A program made the translations under genes and the position numbers. The notes under the pieces were generated by a model. That model was not told the DNA's origin. It saw only the letters and a program-made list of their open reading frames with translations, and did no database searches. Below are positions 44,263 through 51,969 of a stretch of 64,000 bases of DNA, in pieces. Source of the stretch: Allomuricauda sp. CAU 1633 (lineage in GTDB: Bacteria; Bacteroidota; Bacteroidia; Flavobacteriales; Flavobacteriaceae); contig NZ_JAFLNE010000002.1 of NCBI RefSeq assembly GCF_017313225.1, positions 682,001 through 746,000 of the forward strand, given 5' to 3'. The stretch's first letter is position 1; every line of letters starts with the position of its first letter.

Positions 44263-45056
44263 GGGAAGATAAAGAGTTTTATGTGGGCTATTTTGATGAA
44301 ATGGGCCCAAATACGAAAAGAAATATCAAGGGATTCATTGTGCTTGTGGTCTTGATAGTAGTATTCTGCGCCATGGTCTTTGGTTTGTCGCAGCGACCAT
44401 TTGCGAACAGTACATTCGAATTTGGCTCTGATACCGAAATTACTGGGATTTACCATGAAATGCCCTATCCTATGTTACGTGTTGAAGTTGCCGAAAATGA
44501 ATACAAGAACATCGTTCTTTTAGGTTTTGGCAAATCGAGCATAAACCCCTTTTTGAAAAAGATTAGAAGGAAGGGAACCCGACTTACGGGAAAGATTTTG
44601 ACCATCAAAGGAAATTTGATCTATTATAACGGGAAAACCTTGATTCAACTTACCGATGAAGAAAATGTGAGCATTAAAAACCAGTTGTTTGTTTCAGAAT
44701 TACCAATAAAGGATGAGATGGGCAGGGTTTCTTTTATGGGGGAAATTGTAGACCCCAAATGTTATTTTGGGGTAATGAAACCCGGTTATGGTAAAATTCA
44801 CCGTAGTTGTGCTGTGCGGTGTATTTCTGGAGGTATTCCTCCGGTTTTAGCCACTAAGGATAATGAAGGGAACGATAGATATGTACTATTGACCGATTCC
44901 TCTGGAAACCCAATCAATGAAGCCATTTTAAACTACATTGGAAAACCCGCCAAAGTAACCGGTCACTTGGAAAGAATGGAGGATTGGGATTTTTTGCGTC
45001 TCAATACAGGTGACATTGAAGTTTTGGATCAAGAATCCGGAATTTACGTACAGTAA
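44259..45056 (+). CDS. Membrane-anchored protein with Cys/His signature, last gene of Rieske operon
   Basis: 265 residues. One membrane segment at about 25-44 (FIVLVVLIVVFCAMVFGLS). The C-terminal half has the strongly patterned stretch GEIVDPKCYFGVMKPG, then GKIHRSCAVRCISGGIPPVL. Three Cys and a His in one short span suggest a metal or cluster site, or disulfides. Beta-rich regions flank it, like two OB-fold-like copies (ITGIYHEMPYPMLRV and PAKVTGHLERMEDWDFLRL). I do not recognise a named family. As the last gene of the operon it is probably an extracytoplasmic partner of the heme/Rieske protein. Confidence 0.75.
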   Translation: MREDKEFYVGYFDEMGPNTKRNIKGFIVLVVLIVVFCAMVFGLSQRPFANSTFEFGSDTEITGIYHEMPYPMLRVEVAENEYKNIVLLGFGKSSINPFLKKIRRKGTRLTGKILTIKGNLIYYNGKTLIQLTDEENVSIKNQLFVSELPIKDEMGRVSFMGEIVDPKCYFGVMKPGYGKIHRSCAVRCISGGIPPVLATKDNEGNDRYVLLTDSSGNPINEAILNYIGKPAKVTGHLERMEDWDFLRLNTGDIEVLDQESGIYVQ

Positions 45057-45187
45057 ATCTTCAAAACAGTTACAATAAGGTAAACTTCTGAAATCCTAAC
45101 GTAACCAACTGAAATAGAAAGAGATTATTTTTATATTTATGGGCATCTTGCGCTTTTTTGGGCAATCCATTTTTTTCTTTCTCTTTC

Positions 45188-46252
45188 ATGAACATAGGAA
45201 TTCAGAATATTGTACCTATCCTGATTGTCTTTCAGAGCACTCTTTTTGCGATTTACCTGTTCACCTATAAGGGCCCAAAAAAAGTCAGTAATCGAATCTT
45301 GGCTTTTTTCTTGGCTGTTCTTGCCCTACAGTTTCTTGCCCTTTTGAACCTAATGGGGCAGACCCGTTTGGAAGAAGTGTTTGCCATACGATGTATTTTT
45401 GGGTTTCTATATGGTCCACTCCTGTATTTGTACAGCAATTCCCTTATCTATGATTATTTTAAGCTAAAAAAAAAGGATGTAGTACATTTTATACCCGCCC
45501 TGGTCATTTTGGTGGCACCAATGCTGGGCCATTATCTATGTGATAGAGCAGTGCCCCTGATGTATGTCATTTTGATTGGCTATATACTATTTGCAATTGG
45601 GGAAATCATTTCCTACCGAAGAATTATGCTGCACACCCATTCTTCCATAGATCGGGTGGATTTGAGTTGGGTGATTTGGACGATGACTATTTTTTGTTCT
45701 GCACTTCTCATGGACATTGTCAGCCAATATTTGATTAACATTAATAGGGTATTAGATATACCACTAGTACATATTTTTGTGCTGTTCTTGGTGAACTGGA
45801 TGTTCTATAAAGGATTGAAGCAGCCCCAGATATTTTCAGGCATTTCCAGAATAGATGAGATGATTGTGCGCCAGCGACTGGAAAAGGATGAAAAGGACAT
45901 GGAGGGCATAGATCTGGAGATGGAAAGAATTGAAAAGTTTATGGAGTCAGATCAACCCTTTATTGACTCAGATTTATCCCTTAACGGGCTGGCCCATAAA
46001 CTACAGATGCCAGCACGGAAATTGTCCAATGTCATCAATCATGGGTTTCAGAATAATTTTATGGGCTTCATCAATGATTACCGTATTGAATTGGCCAAGG
46101 AAAGGTTTGAAAATCAATCTGACCCCAAGGAGACCATATTGGAGGTGATGTTCGATGTAGGTTTTAATTCCAAATCCTCTTTCAATACCATTTTTAAGGA
46201 AAAGACCGGGTTGACACCTTCTGAGTACAAGAAAAAGGTTTCCTCTATATAG
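45188..46252 (+). CDS. Membrane-bound AraC-family transcriptional regulator
   Basis: 354 residues from the ATG at 45188 (MNIGIQNIVPILIV); a frame extending upstream to a TTG adds ten residues without leader character. Seven hydrophobic segments fill residues 1-225, followed by a cytoplasmic AraC domain with ISDLSLNGLAHKL-like first helix-turn-helix (DSDLSLNGLAHKLQMPARKL) and second (ILEVMFDVGFNSKSSFNTIF), ending EKTGLTPSEYKKKV. This 7TM-AraC layout is common in Bacteroidota. It follows the Rieske operon by 131 bases on the same strand and is its likely sensor-regulator. Confidence 0.9.
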   Translation: MNIGIQNIVPILIVFQSTLFAIYLFTYKGPKKVSNRILAFFLAVLALQFLALLNLMGQTRLEEVFAIRCIFGFLYGPLLYLYSNSLIYDYFKLKKKDVVHFIPALVILVAPMLGHYLCDRAVPLMYVILIGYILFAIGEIISYRRIMLHTHSSIDRVDLSWVIWTMTIFCSALLMDIVSQYLININRVLDIPLVHIFVLFLVNWMFYKGLKQPQIFSGISRIDEMIVRQRLEKDEKDMEGIDLEMERIEKFMESDQPFIDSDLSLNGLAHKLQMPARKLSNVINHGFQNNFMGFINDYRIELAKERFENQSDPKETILEVMFDVGFNSKSSFNTIFKEKTGLTPSEYKKKVSSI

Positions 46253-46383
46253 GTTCACTTTAATGAATTCTTAAATACCTACTCATTCCATCCCTTTCAA
46301 TACGTTTGAATTCGTGTTTCCGAACGATTTACGGGCATTTATACCATTATTTTGCTTAATAAATAACTGTTGACCAAATAGCC

Positions 46384-46896
46384 ATGATCAATAAAGTGAC
46401 CCTTGAACATTTGAACCAGCTTAGAGGAATATTGGTACAGCTGACCGACGAACAATTTGCCGAAAAGCTATCTATAATGGAAGGTGCCTCGATTGGAAGC
46501 CATACTAGACATGTGCTCGAGTTCTATAACTGTTTGTTCAATGCCATTGAGCAAGGGGAGCTTTGTTACGATCGAAGACAGCGTGACAAGGAAATGGAAG
46601 TTAGTGTGAACAAGTGCATTTCGTCCATTGATGGCATATCTGAAATATTGCAATCAGGCCCAAAGGATTTTCAGCTTCTGCTCACTGCTGATTTTTCGTT
46701 AGATGAAGAATCTGGGCAAAAAATTGCCACGCAAACTACATACCACCGGGAATTGCTGTACAATATTGAACATATGGTACATCATTTGGCCATCATTCGG
46801 ATAGGTGTTAAGTCCATGCCGTTTCCTGTTCATTTTGATGATACTGTGGGAGTGGCAGCATCAACCATTAGAAACAAAAAAATATGTGTACGGTAA
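46384..46896 (+). CDS. DinB-family four-helix protein
   Basis: 170 residues. The first metal-ligand His lies in IGSHTRHVLEFYNCLF, and two more in YNIEHMVHHLAIIRIG, giving the three-His metal triad of the DinB/YfiT family, typically Ni or Zn. Members include thiol transferases and damage-inducible proteins of unknown role. It is the first gene of an overlapping run (13 bases into the NRDE gene). Confidence 0.85.
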   Translation: MINKVTLEHLNQLRGILVQLTDEQFAEKLSIMEGASIGSHTRHVLEFYNCLFNAIEQGELCYDRRQRDKEMEVSVNKCISSIDGISEILQSGPKDFQLLLTADFSLDEESGQKIATQTTYHRELLYNIEHMVHHLAIIRIGVKSMPFPVHFDDTVGVAASTIRNKKICVR

Positions 46897-47582
46897 GCTA
46901 TGTTCCATTTAAGGAGGGGTATATTTTAACCTCAAACCGAGATGAAAATCCGCTAAGGGTCACCAAACTGCCCAATAAGATTGCTTTGGAAAACGGAACC
47001 ACGATTACCACCCCTACAGATGTGGCTGGAGGTGGGTCTTGGATAGCATTTGATGAAACTGGGAGAGTAGCCTGTCTGTTGAACGGCGCATTTATAAGGC
47101 ATATCCGCAAATCCCATTATCGGGAGAGTAGGGGCAGATATGTAATTGAAGCTTTTGAAAGAACTTCTTTTGAGGATTTTGCCCAATCTGCTTATTTGGA
47201 AGACATTGAACCCTTTACACTATTACTGATCGAACCGAAGAGAATACAAAAACTTATATGGGATGGGGACAAGAAATATCTATGGGAATTGTCTTCCGAC
47301 TCGGTCCATCTATGGTCGTCGGCTACCCTGTATACTTCCAAGGATCAGCAGGAGAAAGAACATTACTTTATTAACACGCTCAATGACAATGGTATTGGAG
47401 AAGAACAGATTCTTCAAATACATGGAAGAGACCACAATACTCCATTCATTATAAATCGCCACAATGTTAAAACGGTTAGCATAACACAATTGGTTTACAA
47501 TGGAGAGAAATCAAACTTGGAATATATTTTAAAAAAAGAACGTAATGAGAAAATTGTACCTACTAGCTTTCATCTTAGCTAG
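46884..47582 (+). CDS. NRDE/TANGO2-family protein
   Basis: 232 residues. The N-terminal MCTVSYVPFKEGYILTSNRD carries the Cys2 and the NRDE signature (SNRDENPLR), with GGGSWIAFDETGRVACLLNG following. The exposed N-terminal Cys makes it a possible Ntn-like amidohydrolase; the family is linked to heme or lipid handling in other organisms, but the bacterial role is not settled. It overlaps the preceding DinB gene by 13 bases and the following YHS gene by 38 bases. Confidence 0.88.
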   Translation: MCTVSYVPFKEGYILTSNRDENPLRVTKLPNKIALENGTTITTPTDVAGGGSWIAFDETGRVACLLNGAFIRHIRKSHYRESRGRYVIEAFERTSFEDFAQSAYLEDIEPFTLLLIEPKRIQKLIWDGDKKYLWELSSDSVHLWSSATLYTSKDQQEKEHYFINTLNDNGIGEEQILQIHGRDHNTPFIINRHNVKTVSITQLVYNGEKSNLEYILKKERNEKIVPTSFHLS

Positions 47583-48006
47583 TTTTAATGGATTGTATGC
47601 ACAAAAAACCGAGAAGAAGCACATTAACTATGAAAATGGGCTGGCTCTTCAGGGGTATGATGCTGTAAGTTATTTTATGGGAAAGCCCATGAAAGGAAAA
47701 TCTGAATTTTTGGCAAACCATAATGGAGTCAAATACTTATTTGGAAGCGCTGAGAACCAAAAAAAATTTATGGAATCTCCAGAAAAATATCTCCCCAAAT
47801 ATGGGGGATGGTGTGCCTATGCTGTGGGAGCCAAAAATGAATTGGTGAACGTAAATCCCGAAACATTTAAGATCATCAATGGGGAGCTTTATCTTTTTTA
47901 CAATGCCTATTTCAACAACACATTGAAGAAATGGAACGCAAATGAGAAAGAGCTTCAAACAAAAGCAGAGGAAAACTGGGAGCATATTTTCAAAGATGAC
48001 CAATAA
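47545..48006 (+). CDS. Secreted YHS-domain protein
   Basis: 153 residues. A signal peptide (MRKLYLLAFILASFNGLYAQ) is followed by one YHS-like domain: LALQGYDAVSYFMGKPMKG, NHNGVKYLFGSAENQKKFM and KYGGWCAYAVGAKNEL. It is a paralogue of the protein at 23908-24396. The coding frame begins inside the end of the NRDE gene, so that 38 bases encode two proteins; the signal peptide confirms the start. Confidence 0.88.
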   Translation: MRKLYLLAFILASFNGLYAQKTEKKHINYENGLALQGYDAVSYFMGKPMKGKSEFLANHNGVKYLFGSAENQKKFMESPEKYLPKYGGWCAYAVGAKNELVNVNPETFKIINGELYLFYNAYFNNTLKKWNANEKELQTKAEENWEHIFKDDQ

Positions 48007-48147
48007 TTAGACTTGGGTAATATTGGGATATAATATGGATAAAGACCTTGTTTTTTGTAATCCAAATCAAGAAGGATTCAAAATTTTAAAGAGATGTAAT
48101 TCAAAAAAATATTTTAAAAGAATTTCATTAAATTTACTTTGTAAAAC

Positions 48148-48310
48148 ATCCATAAGTTTTGCCTCTGAATGTGCTGTTTTACAGACAGTTTAGAGTTCGG
48201 TTAATCAGCTTTAGAACACAGTATAAGGCGTTGATTGTTAGTTGTTTGTAAATACATCTTTCTTCCAGTCATCCCGACATACAAAAGCCGAACATATGTT
48301 CGGCTTTTTT
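48148..48310 (+). ncRNA. Candidate small RNA, second locus
   Basis: A TACTTTG box at 48135-48141 (an imperfect -7 element) is followed by about 125 non-coding bases, then CAGTCATCCCGAC at 48266-48278 and a terminator. Inside are CTGTTTTACAG and GTTC...GAAC pairings. The 13-mer, its place just before a terminator and its distance from the promoter box match the locus at 8.2-8.4 kb, but the bodies are not obviously alike. Confidence 0.4.
48283..48310 (+). terminator. Rho-independent terminator
   Basis: AAAAGCCGAACAT and ATGTTCGGCTTTT form a perfect 13-bp palindrome followed by more T residues. It ends no protein gene: the YHS gene stops 277 bases earlier. Confidence 0.88.
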
Positions 48311-48596
48311 TTGTTTTATCCTCCCATCTTTTCAATCAAAAGCAATCCAAGAGATTTGAAACACTTGTGGTACTTCGCAATACTCTTATTGATCCTTGGT
48401 TTTCTAATTTAAGGAGAAGTCACACTGTAGTGTTATGGTGAAACAGGAGCATATGGTTTTTTTGACTATCTTATTGAGGTATTTTCAGGCATTTTAAACA
48501 CTGACCGTTATAGGAAAATTACAATCCATCCAGTTGGCTTGGGCCGCAGGATGCTGAGCATTACGCTAATTTTCAATAAGCAGACTTCCCCCTTCA

Positions 48597-48638
48597 AAGA
48601 AACCTCGGTCGAATCCATGGGTTCGCTTCTGGTTTTTT
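48597..48638 (+). terminator. Nested hairpin with T run
   Basis: Outer AAACC/GGTTTT and inner GAATCC/GGGTTC pairings, followed by TTTTT. It lies 110 bases before the barrel gene and may end an unannotated transcript. Confidence 0.45.
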
Positions 48639-48750
48639 GACTCTTCTAAAAAATCGGTCTATAGGTAGACAAAAATGAATGATTTTTTTAGTCATATCGA
48701 TGCATAGTAATTCAATAAAAGATATCTGTTGCTATACTAATTTGACCTCT

Positions 48751-49458
48751 ATGAAGAAGTATATTGTTTTCCCCATACTGTTTTTTTTGACCTCCATGGT
48801 TATGGCTCAAAATCATAAGGCAGACTCAATTACCAAAAATATTATCCAAGGCAGCAAATATTTGAATATATCTTTTTCGCTGGATCAACGAAAGGCCGAA
48901 AATGAAAACCAATTGTTGCGGGATGTGGTCAATCAAGATAAATTAAACTATGATGTAACCCTATCGAGCGGTTATGCCATCAAAGAAAATTTTACCTTGG
49001 GTCTGGGTTTAAGTTATGGGCGACAAAGGGAGGACATTGTGTTCCTCAATGAGGAAAATCAGGAAATCACCAATAAAAGTTTAGGACAGGATTTCTCCAT
49101 TATACCCAATATGCGAAAGTATATTCCCCTTGGAAATGGGACCTTCCAGATTTTTGTGCAAACAGACCTTCGCTTCACGTATGGGGAATCCCTGCAAAGG
49201 AATTTTTTGGTCAATGAAGTCGAGAAAATAGAAACCGATTTTTTTGAATTGCGTTTTGGTGTACAGCCAGGTGCAATCATTTTTTTCGATAAAAATTTTG
49301 CGTTTGAAACCTCTGTAGGTTTGGTGGGCTTGTCCTCAAAATGGAGCAGCAAAACCGTTAATGGCGATGTTGACAATCAAACAAAAATAACCGAGAACAA
49401 CATAAACCTGGATTTGAACCTATTATCCCTTCAATTAGGAGTGGCCTATTATTTTTAA
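48751..49458 (+). CDS. Outer-membrane beta-barrel protein
   Basis: 235 residues from the ATG at 48751, which gives a signal peptide (MKKYIVFPILFFLTSMVMAQ); an in-frame upstream ATG at 48679 is not needed. The mature part consists of alternating amphipathic strands (YDVTLSSGYAIKENFTLGLG, FQIFVQTDLRFTYGESL, FAFETSVGLVGLSSKWSS) and ends in an aromatic residue (LLSLQLGVAYYF), typical of small Bacteroidota barrels. Specific transport or binding cannot be stated. Confidence 0.85.
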   Translation: MKKYIVFPILFFLTSMVMAQNHKADSITKNIIQGSKYLNISFSLDQRKAENENQLLRDVVNQDKLNYDVTLSSGYAIKENFTLGLGLSYGRQREDIVFLNEENQEITNKSLGQDFSIIPNMRKYIPLGNGTFQIFVQTDLRFTYGESLQRNFLVNEVEKIETDFFELRFGVQPGAIIFFDKNFAFETSVGLVGLSSKWSSKTVNGDVDNQTKITENNINLDLNLLSLQLGVAYYF

Positions 49459-49484
49459 ATGAGCAATGTCCAAAACGGAAAACT

Positions 49485-50543
49485 ATGAGAAACGTATTCT
49501 TCACCATGGGCTGTACTTTTTTAATGGTACTATGCTTGGGCTGTATTAAGGAGGATAAATTTGGTCTCTCTGATTATAAAGAGATCAAATCCTTTGAAAT
49601 TACAGGTCAGGCAGCAACTACAACCATCAATGCCGAAGAACGCACCATATCCATTCCCTTTAATGAGGGAGAGGATGTTTCCGCCAAAGCTCCTTCCAGA
49701 ATAGAGATTTCAAATATGGCCACCATTTCACCCGCTGCAGGTGAGGCTCAAGACTTTGGTAATCCAGTTATATATACCGTTACTGCAGAGAATGGCTCCC
49801 AAGCCACTTGGACTGTTTCGGCCGTTGTGGCTGAGTCCCAACCTCAAATTTCCAATAGCAATTTTGATGTGTGGTACGATGCCGGGGGATACCAACAGCC
49901 CGGTGCTTCGTCCGATGATACTGTCTGGGACACCCCTAACAAAGGCATAGCCATTGTTGGAGACCCAAATACCACCCCGGAAGATCTTGGCAACGGGGAT
50001 TATGCGGCAAAAATGGTAAGTGTCAGTGCTCCTATCTTGGTTCGTATGGCAGCAGGGGCCTTGTACACAGGTTCTTTTACCGATGGTTTGTTGAACCCAG
50101 CCGACCCTGCATCAAATGTAAATTTGGGGATTGTATTTACGGCCCGTCCAGATGCTTTTAGTGTGGATTATAGATATCTTCCCGGGGAAGAATATCTCGA
50201 TGCCGATGGAAACCCCTTGGAGGGTGAAGATCATATGGATATCTATCTATTGCTCGAAAAAAGGGAGGGCGATCAAGTCGCTAGAATTGGAACAGCATGG
50301 TACCGAAGTGATGCCACCGTTGAAGATTGGACAAACTTGCAGGTGCATATCAAGTACGGACAATTGAATGCATCCGACCCTGAGTTTGAATATGCAAATA
50401 TTAAAGCGGGAGAAACATGGGCATCCCCAGATGAAACCCCAACACATATAACCGTGGTGTTCACCTCGAGTGCTTTGGGCGACTTTTTTACAGGAGCCAT
50501 TGGCAGCGAGCTTTGGATCAATAATTTTGAGCTGATCTATTGA
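49485..50543 (+). CDS. PCMD-domain surface lipoprotein
   Basis: 352 residues. Lipoprotein signal (MVLCLGCIKEDKFGL). An N-terminal Ig-like domain of the DUF5018 type (IKSFEITGQAATTTINAEER, YTVTAENGSQATWTV) is followed by a PCMD domain (ISNSNFDVWYDAGGY; VNLGIVFTARPDAFSVDYRY), a putative carbohydrate-metabolism beta-sandwich found in Bacteroidota surface proteins. It starts 26 bases after the barrel gene and may be carried to the surface with it. Confidence 0.88.
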   Translation: MRNVFFTMGCTFLMVLCLGCIKEDKFGLSDYKEIKSFEITGQAATTTINAEERTISIPFNEGEDVSAKAPSRIEISNMATISPAAGEAQDFGNPVIYTVTAENGSQATWTVSAVVAESQPQISNSNFDVWYDAGGYQQPGASSDDTVWDTPNKGIAIVGDPNTTPEDLGNGDYAAKMVSVSAPILVRMAAGALYTGSFTDGLLNPADPASNVNLGIVFTARPDAFSVDYRYLPGEEYLDADGNPLEGEDHMDIYLLLEKREGDQVARIGTAWYRSDATVEDWTNLQVHIKYGQLNASDPEFEYANIKAGETWASPDETPTHITVVFTSSALGDFFTGAIGSELWINNFELIY

Positions 50544-50847
50544 ATTGGTATATACCTTATTAAAAGCCCCGCTTAAAACTGAATTCAAATGAAAAAAATC
50601 AGGGGATAATCGGGGATGGTATATTTTTTTTCTTTAAATTGAAGTACCGAATCTTCTTACAAATATGAGATTGCACACGCTTTTGCTACAACAATTGCAT
50701 TTCTTCCCCCACACGCAATCCATAGCGTGGTTTTTTATGGCATAGGTGAGGTTGAGTATAGGACGGTTGGCTTCTAAAAACCAAGAGCATCTTTTTAGAA
50801 AATGAATAATGATGTTGGTCCGGTTACAAATGCCAAGAAAAACATAT
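50544..50847. other. Intergenic region before BamA-like gene
   Basis: 304 bases. A weak terminator (CACGC/GCGTG at 50712-50729, then TTTTTT) lies in the middle. The rest shows no gene; an in-frame extension of the following gene back to 50809 adds no leader sequence. Confidence 0.5.
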
Positions 50848-51924
50848 ATGAACACAAAAACTGTTTTTTTGACACTATGTATTATGGGGGCCAGTATGGC
50901 TTGTTCCCAAGATTTGGATGCACAACAGGATGAAACAGCCAACGAAAAAGGAGAATTCAACGTAGTGCCCTATTTTAGCTATAACTCTACTTTGGGTGCC
51001 GGTTTTGGAGCGGTTTCCCTATACTCTTTCCATGTCAATAAAGAAGATGAGATTTCACCAAAGTCAACGGTGGGAGTGGCGGGCATTTATACGACCAACA
51101 ACACCCTGGCTGCCTTGGGGTTTGGGAGTTTTTATTTGGATGAGGATAAGTGGCGGGTCATGTTTGGAGCTGGTTACAATGAATACAACTTTCAAACCTA
51201 TTTTGATGCGCAAGACTACAGGGGCTCATTTGTAAATTACGACACCAAATCGTTCTTGGCAGCAATCCTTGTTCGACGAAAAATCATCCGGAAACTATAT
51301 TTTGGATTGGGTTACATTTTTCAGGACTCCAAAACGGAATTTGAGAACAATGTACAACCCGAAATCACTACCACCCTCAACACCCTCAATTTTGAGTTGT
51401 TCCGGGATGTACGCGATGATGTTAACTATCCCAGACAGGGCAGCCTGGCCGTATTGCAATGGAGAAACACGCCAGAATGGTTGGGCAACAACGAAACCAT
51501 CAACGTACTTTTTGCCAATTACAACCAATACATAGGAGTTCAAGGCAATCGGGATGTTTTGGCATTTCGGTTTCATCTCAAAGCAGGCTTGGGTGAACTT
51601 AACTTTCAACAACAACCCGTTTTGGGAGGGATTGACCTTAGAGGGTATTCGCAAGGAAAATATAGGGGCGATGGCATTATGGATATCCAGGGCGAGTACC
51701 GCTGGAATTTTGAAAACAAATTGCGATTGAGTGCCGTGGGCTTTGCAGGAGTAGGAACACTGTATGGGTCGGATACGGAAGATTTTAACTGGAAGGCCTA
51801 TCCAAGTGTAGGTGCCGGTATCCGATGGACAGCCCTTACCAGCAACCATTTTAACGTAGGGATAGATGCTGGGTTTGGTAAGGACGACTGGGGCATCTAT
51901 TTCCGATTTAATGAAGCATTTTAA
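50848..51924 (+). CDS. BamA/TamA-type (surface antigen D15) outer-membrane barrel
   Basis: 358 residues from the ATG at 50848 (MNTKTVFLTLCIMGASMACS). There are no POTRA domains. The barrel strands (FNVVPYFSYNSTLGAGFGAV, RQGSLAVLQWRNTPEW) end with the Omp85-like motif GGIDLRGYSQGKYRGD followed by GIRWTALTSNHFNVGIDAGF and a terminal Phe. It resembles the barrel-only Omp85 relatives (bacterial surface antigen family) common in Bacteroidota. Role unknown; it could be a lipoprotein or phospholipase-linked pore. It precedes the sulfatases by 45 bases. Confidence 0.85.
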   Translation: MNTKTVFLTLCIMGASMACSQDLDAQQDETANEKGEFNVVPYFSYNSTLGAGFGAVSLYSFHVNKEDEISPKSTVGVAGIYTTNNTLAALGFGSFYLDEDKWRVMFGAGYNEYNFQTYFDAQDYRGSFVNYDTKSFLAAILVRRKIIRKLYFGLGYIFQDSKTEFENNVQPEITTTLNTLNFELFRDVRDDVNYPRQGSLAVLQWRNTPEWLGNNETINVLFANYNQYIGVQGNRDVLAFRFHLKAGLGELNFQQQPVLGGIDLRGYSQGKYRGDGIMDIQGEYRWNFENKLRLSAVGFAGVGTLYGSDTEDFNWKAYPSVGAGIRWTALTSNHFNVGIDAGFGKDDWGIYFRFNEAF

Positions 51925-51969
51925 TACATCAAGTAATAATGAACCTTTTGTAAACTAAATTCTTGTAAG

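Larger units (their letters stand above)
48007..48750. other. Intergenic region with small-RNA candidate
   Basis: 744 bases. It holds the second small-RNA candidate (48148-48310). A further hairpin at 48597-48638, with an outer AAACC/GGTTT stem, an inner GAATCC/GGGTTC stem and a T run, could end another short transcript. A 68-codon frame starting at 48235 runs through the terminator and is not called. Confidence 0.5.

Noticed and set aside
8461-48200. TAGAGTTCGGT shared by 8462 and 48190
   Set aside because: An 11-base match at different places relative to the two RNA candidates; no supporting alignment around it.
8344-48278. The 13-mer CAGTCATCCCGAC at 8344 and 48266 as attL/attR of a 40-kb element
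   Set aside because: Matches of 13 bases are expected by chance at this length. Both copies sit before orphan terminators, which fits a shared RNA element better than attachment sites; no second integrase is near 48 kb.
48235-48441. A 68-codon frame over the second small-RNA candidate
   Set aside because: It includes the perfect terminator palindrome and codes for no recognisable sequence.
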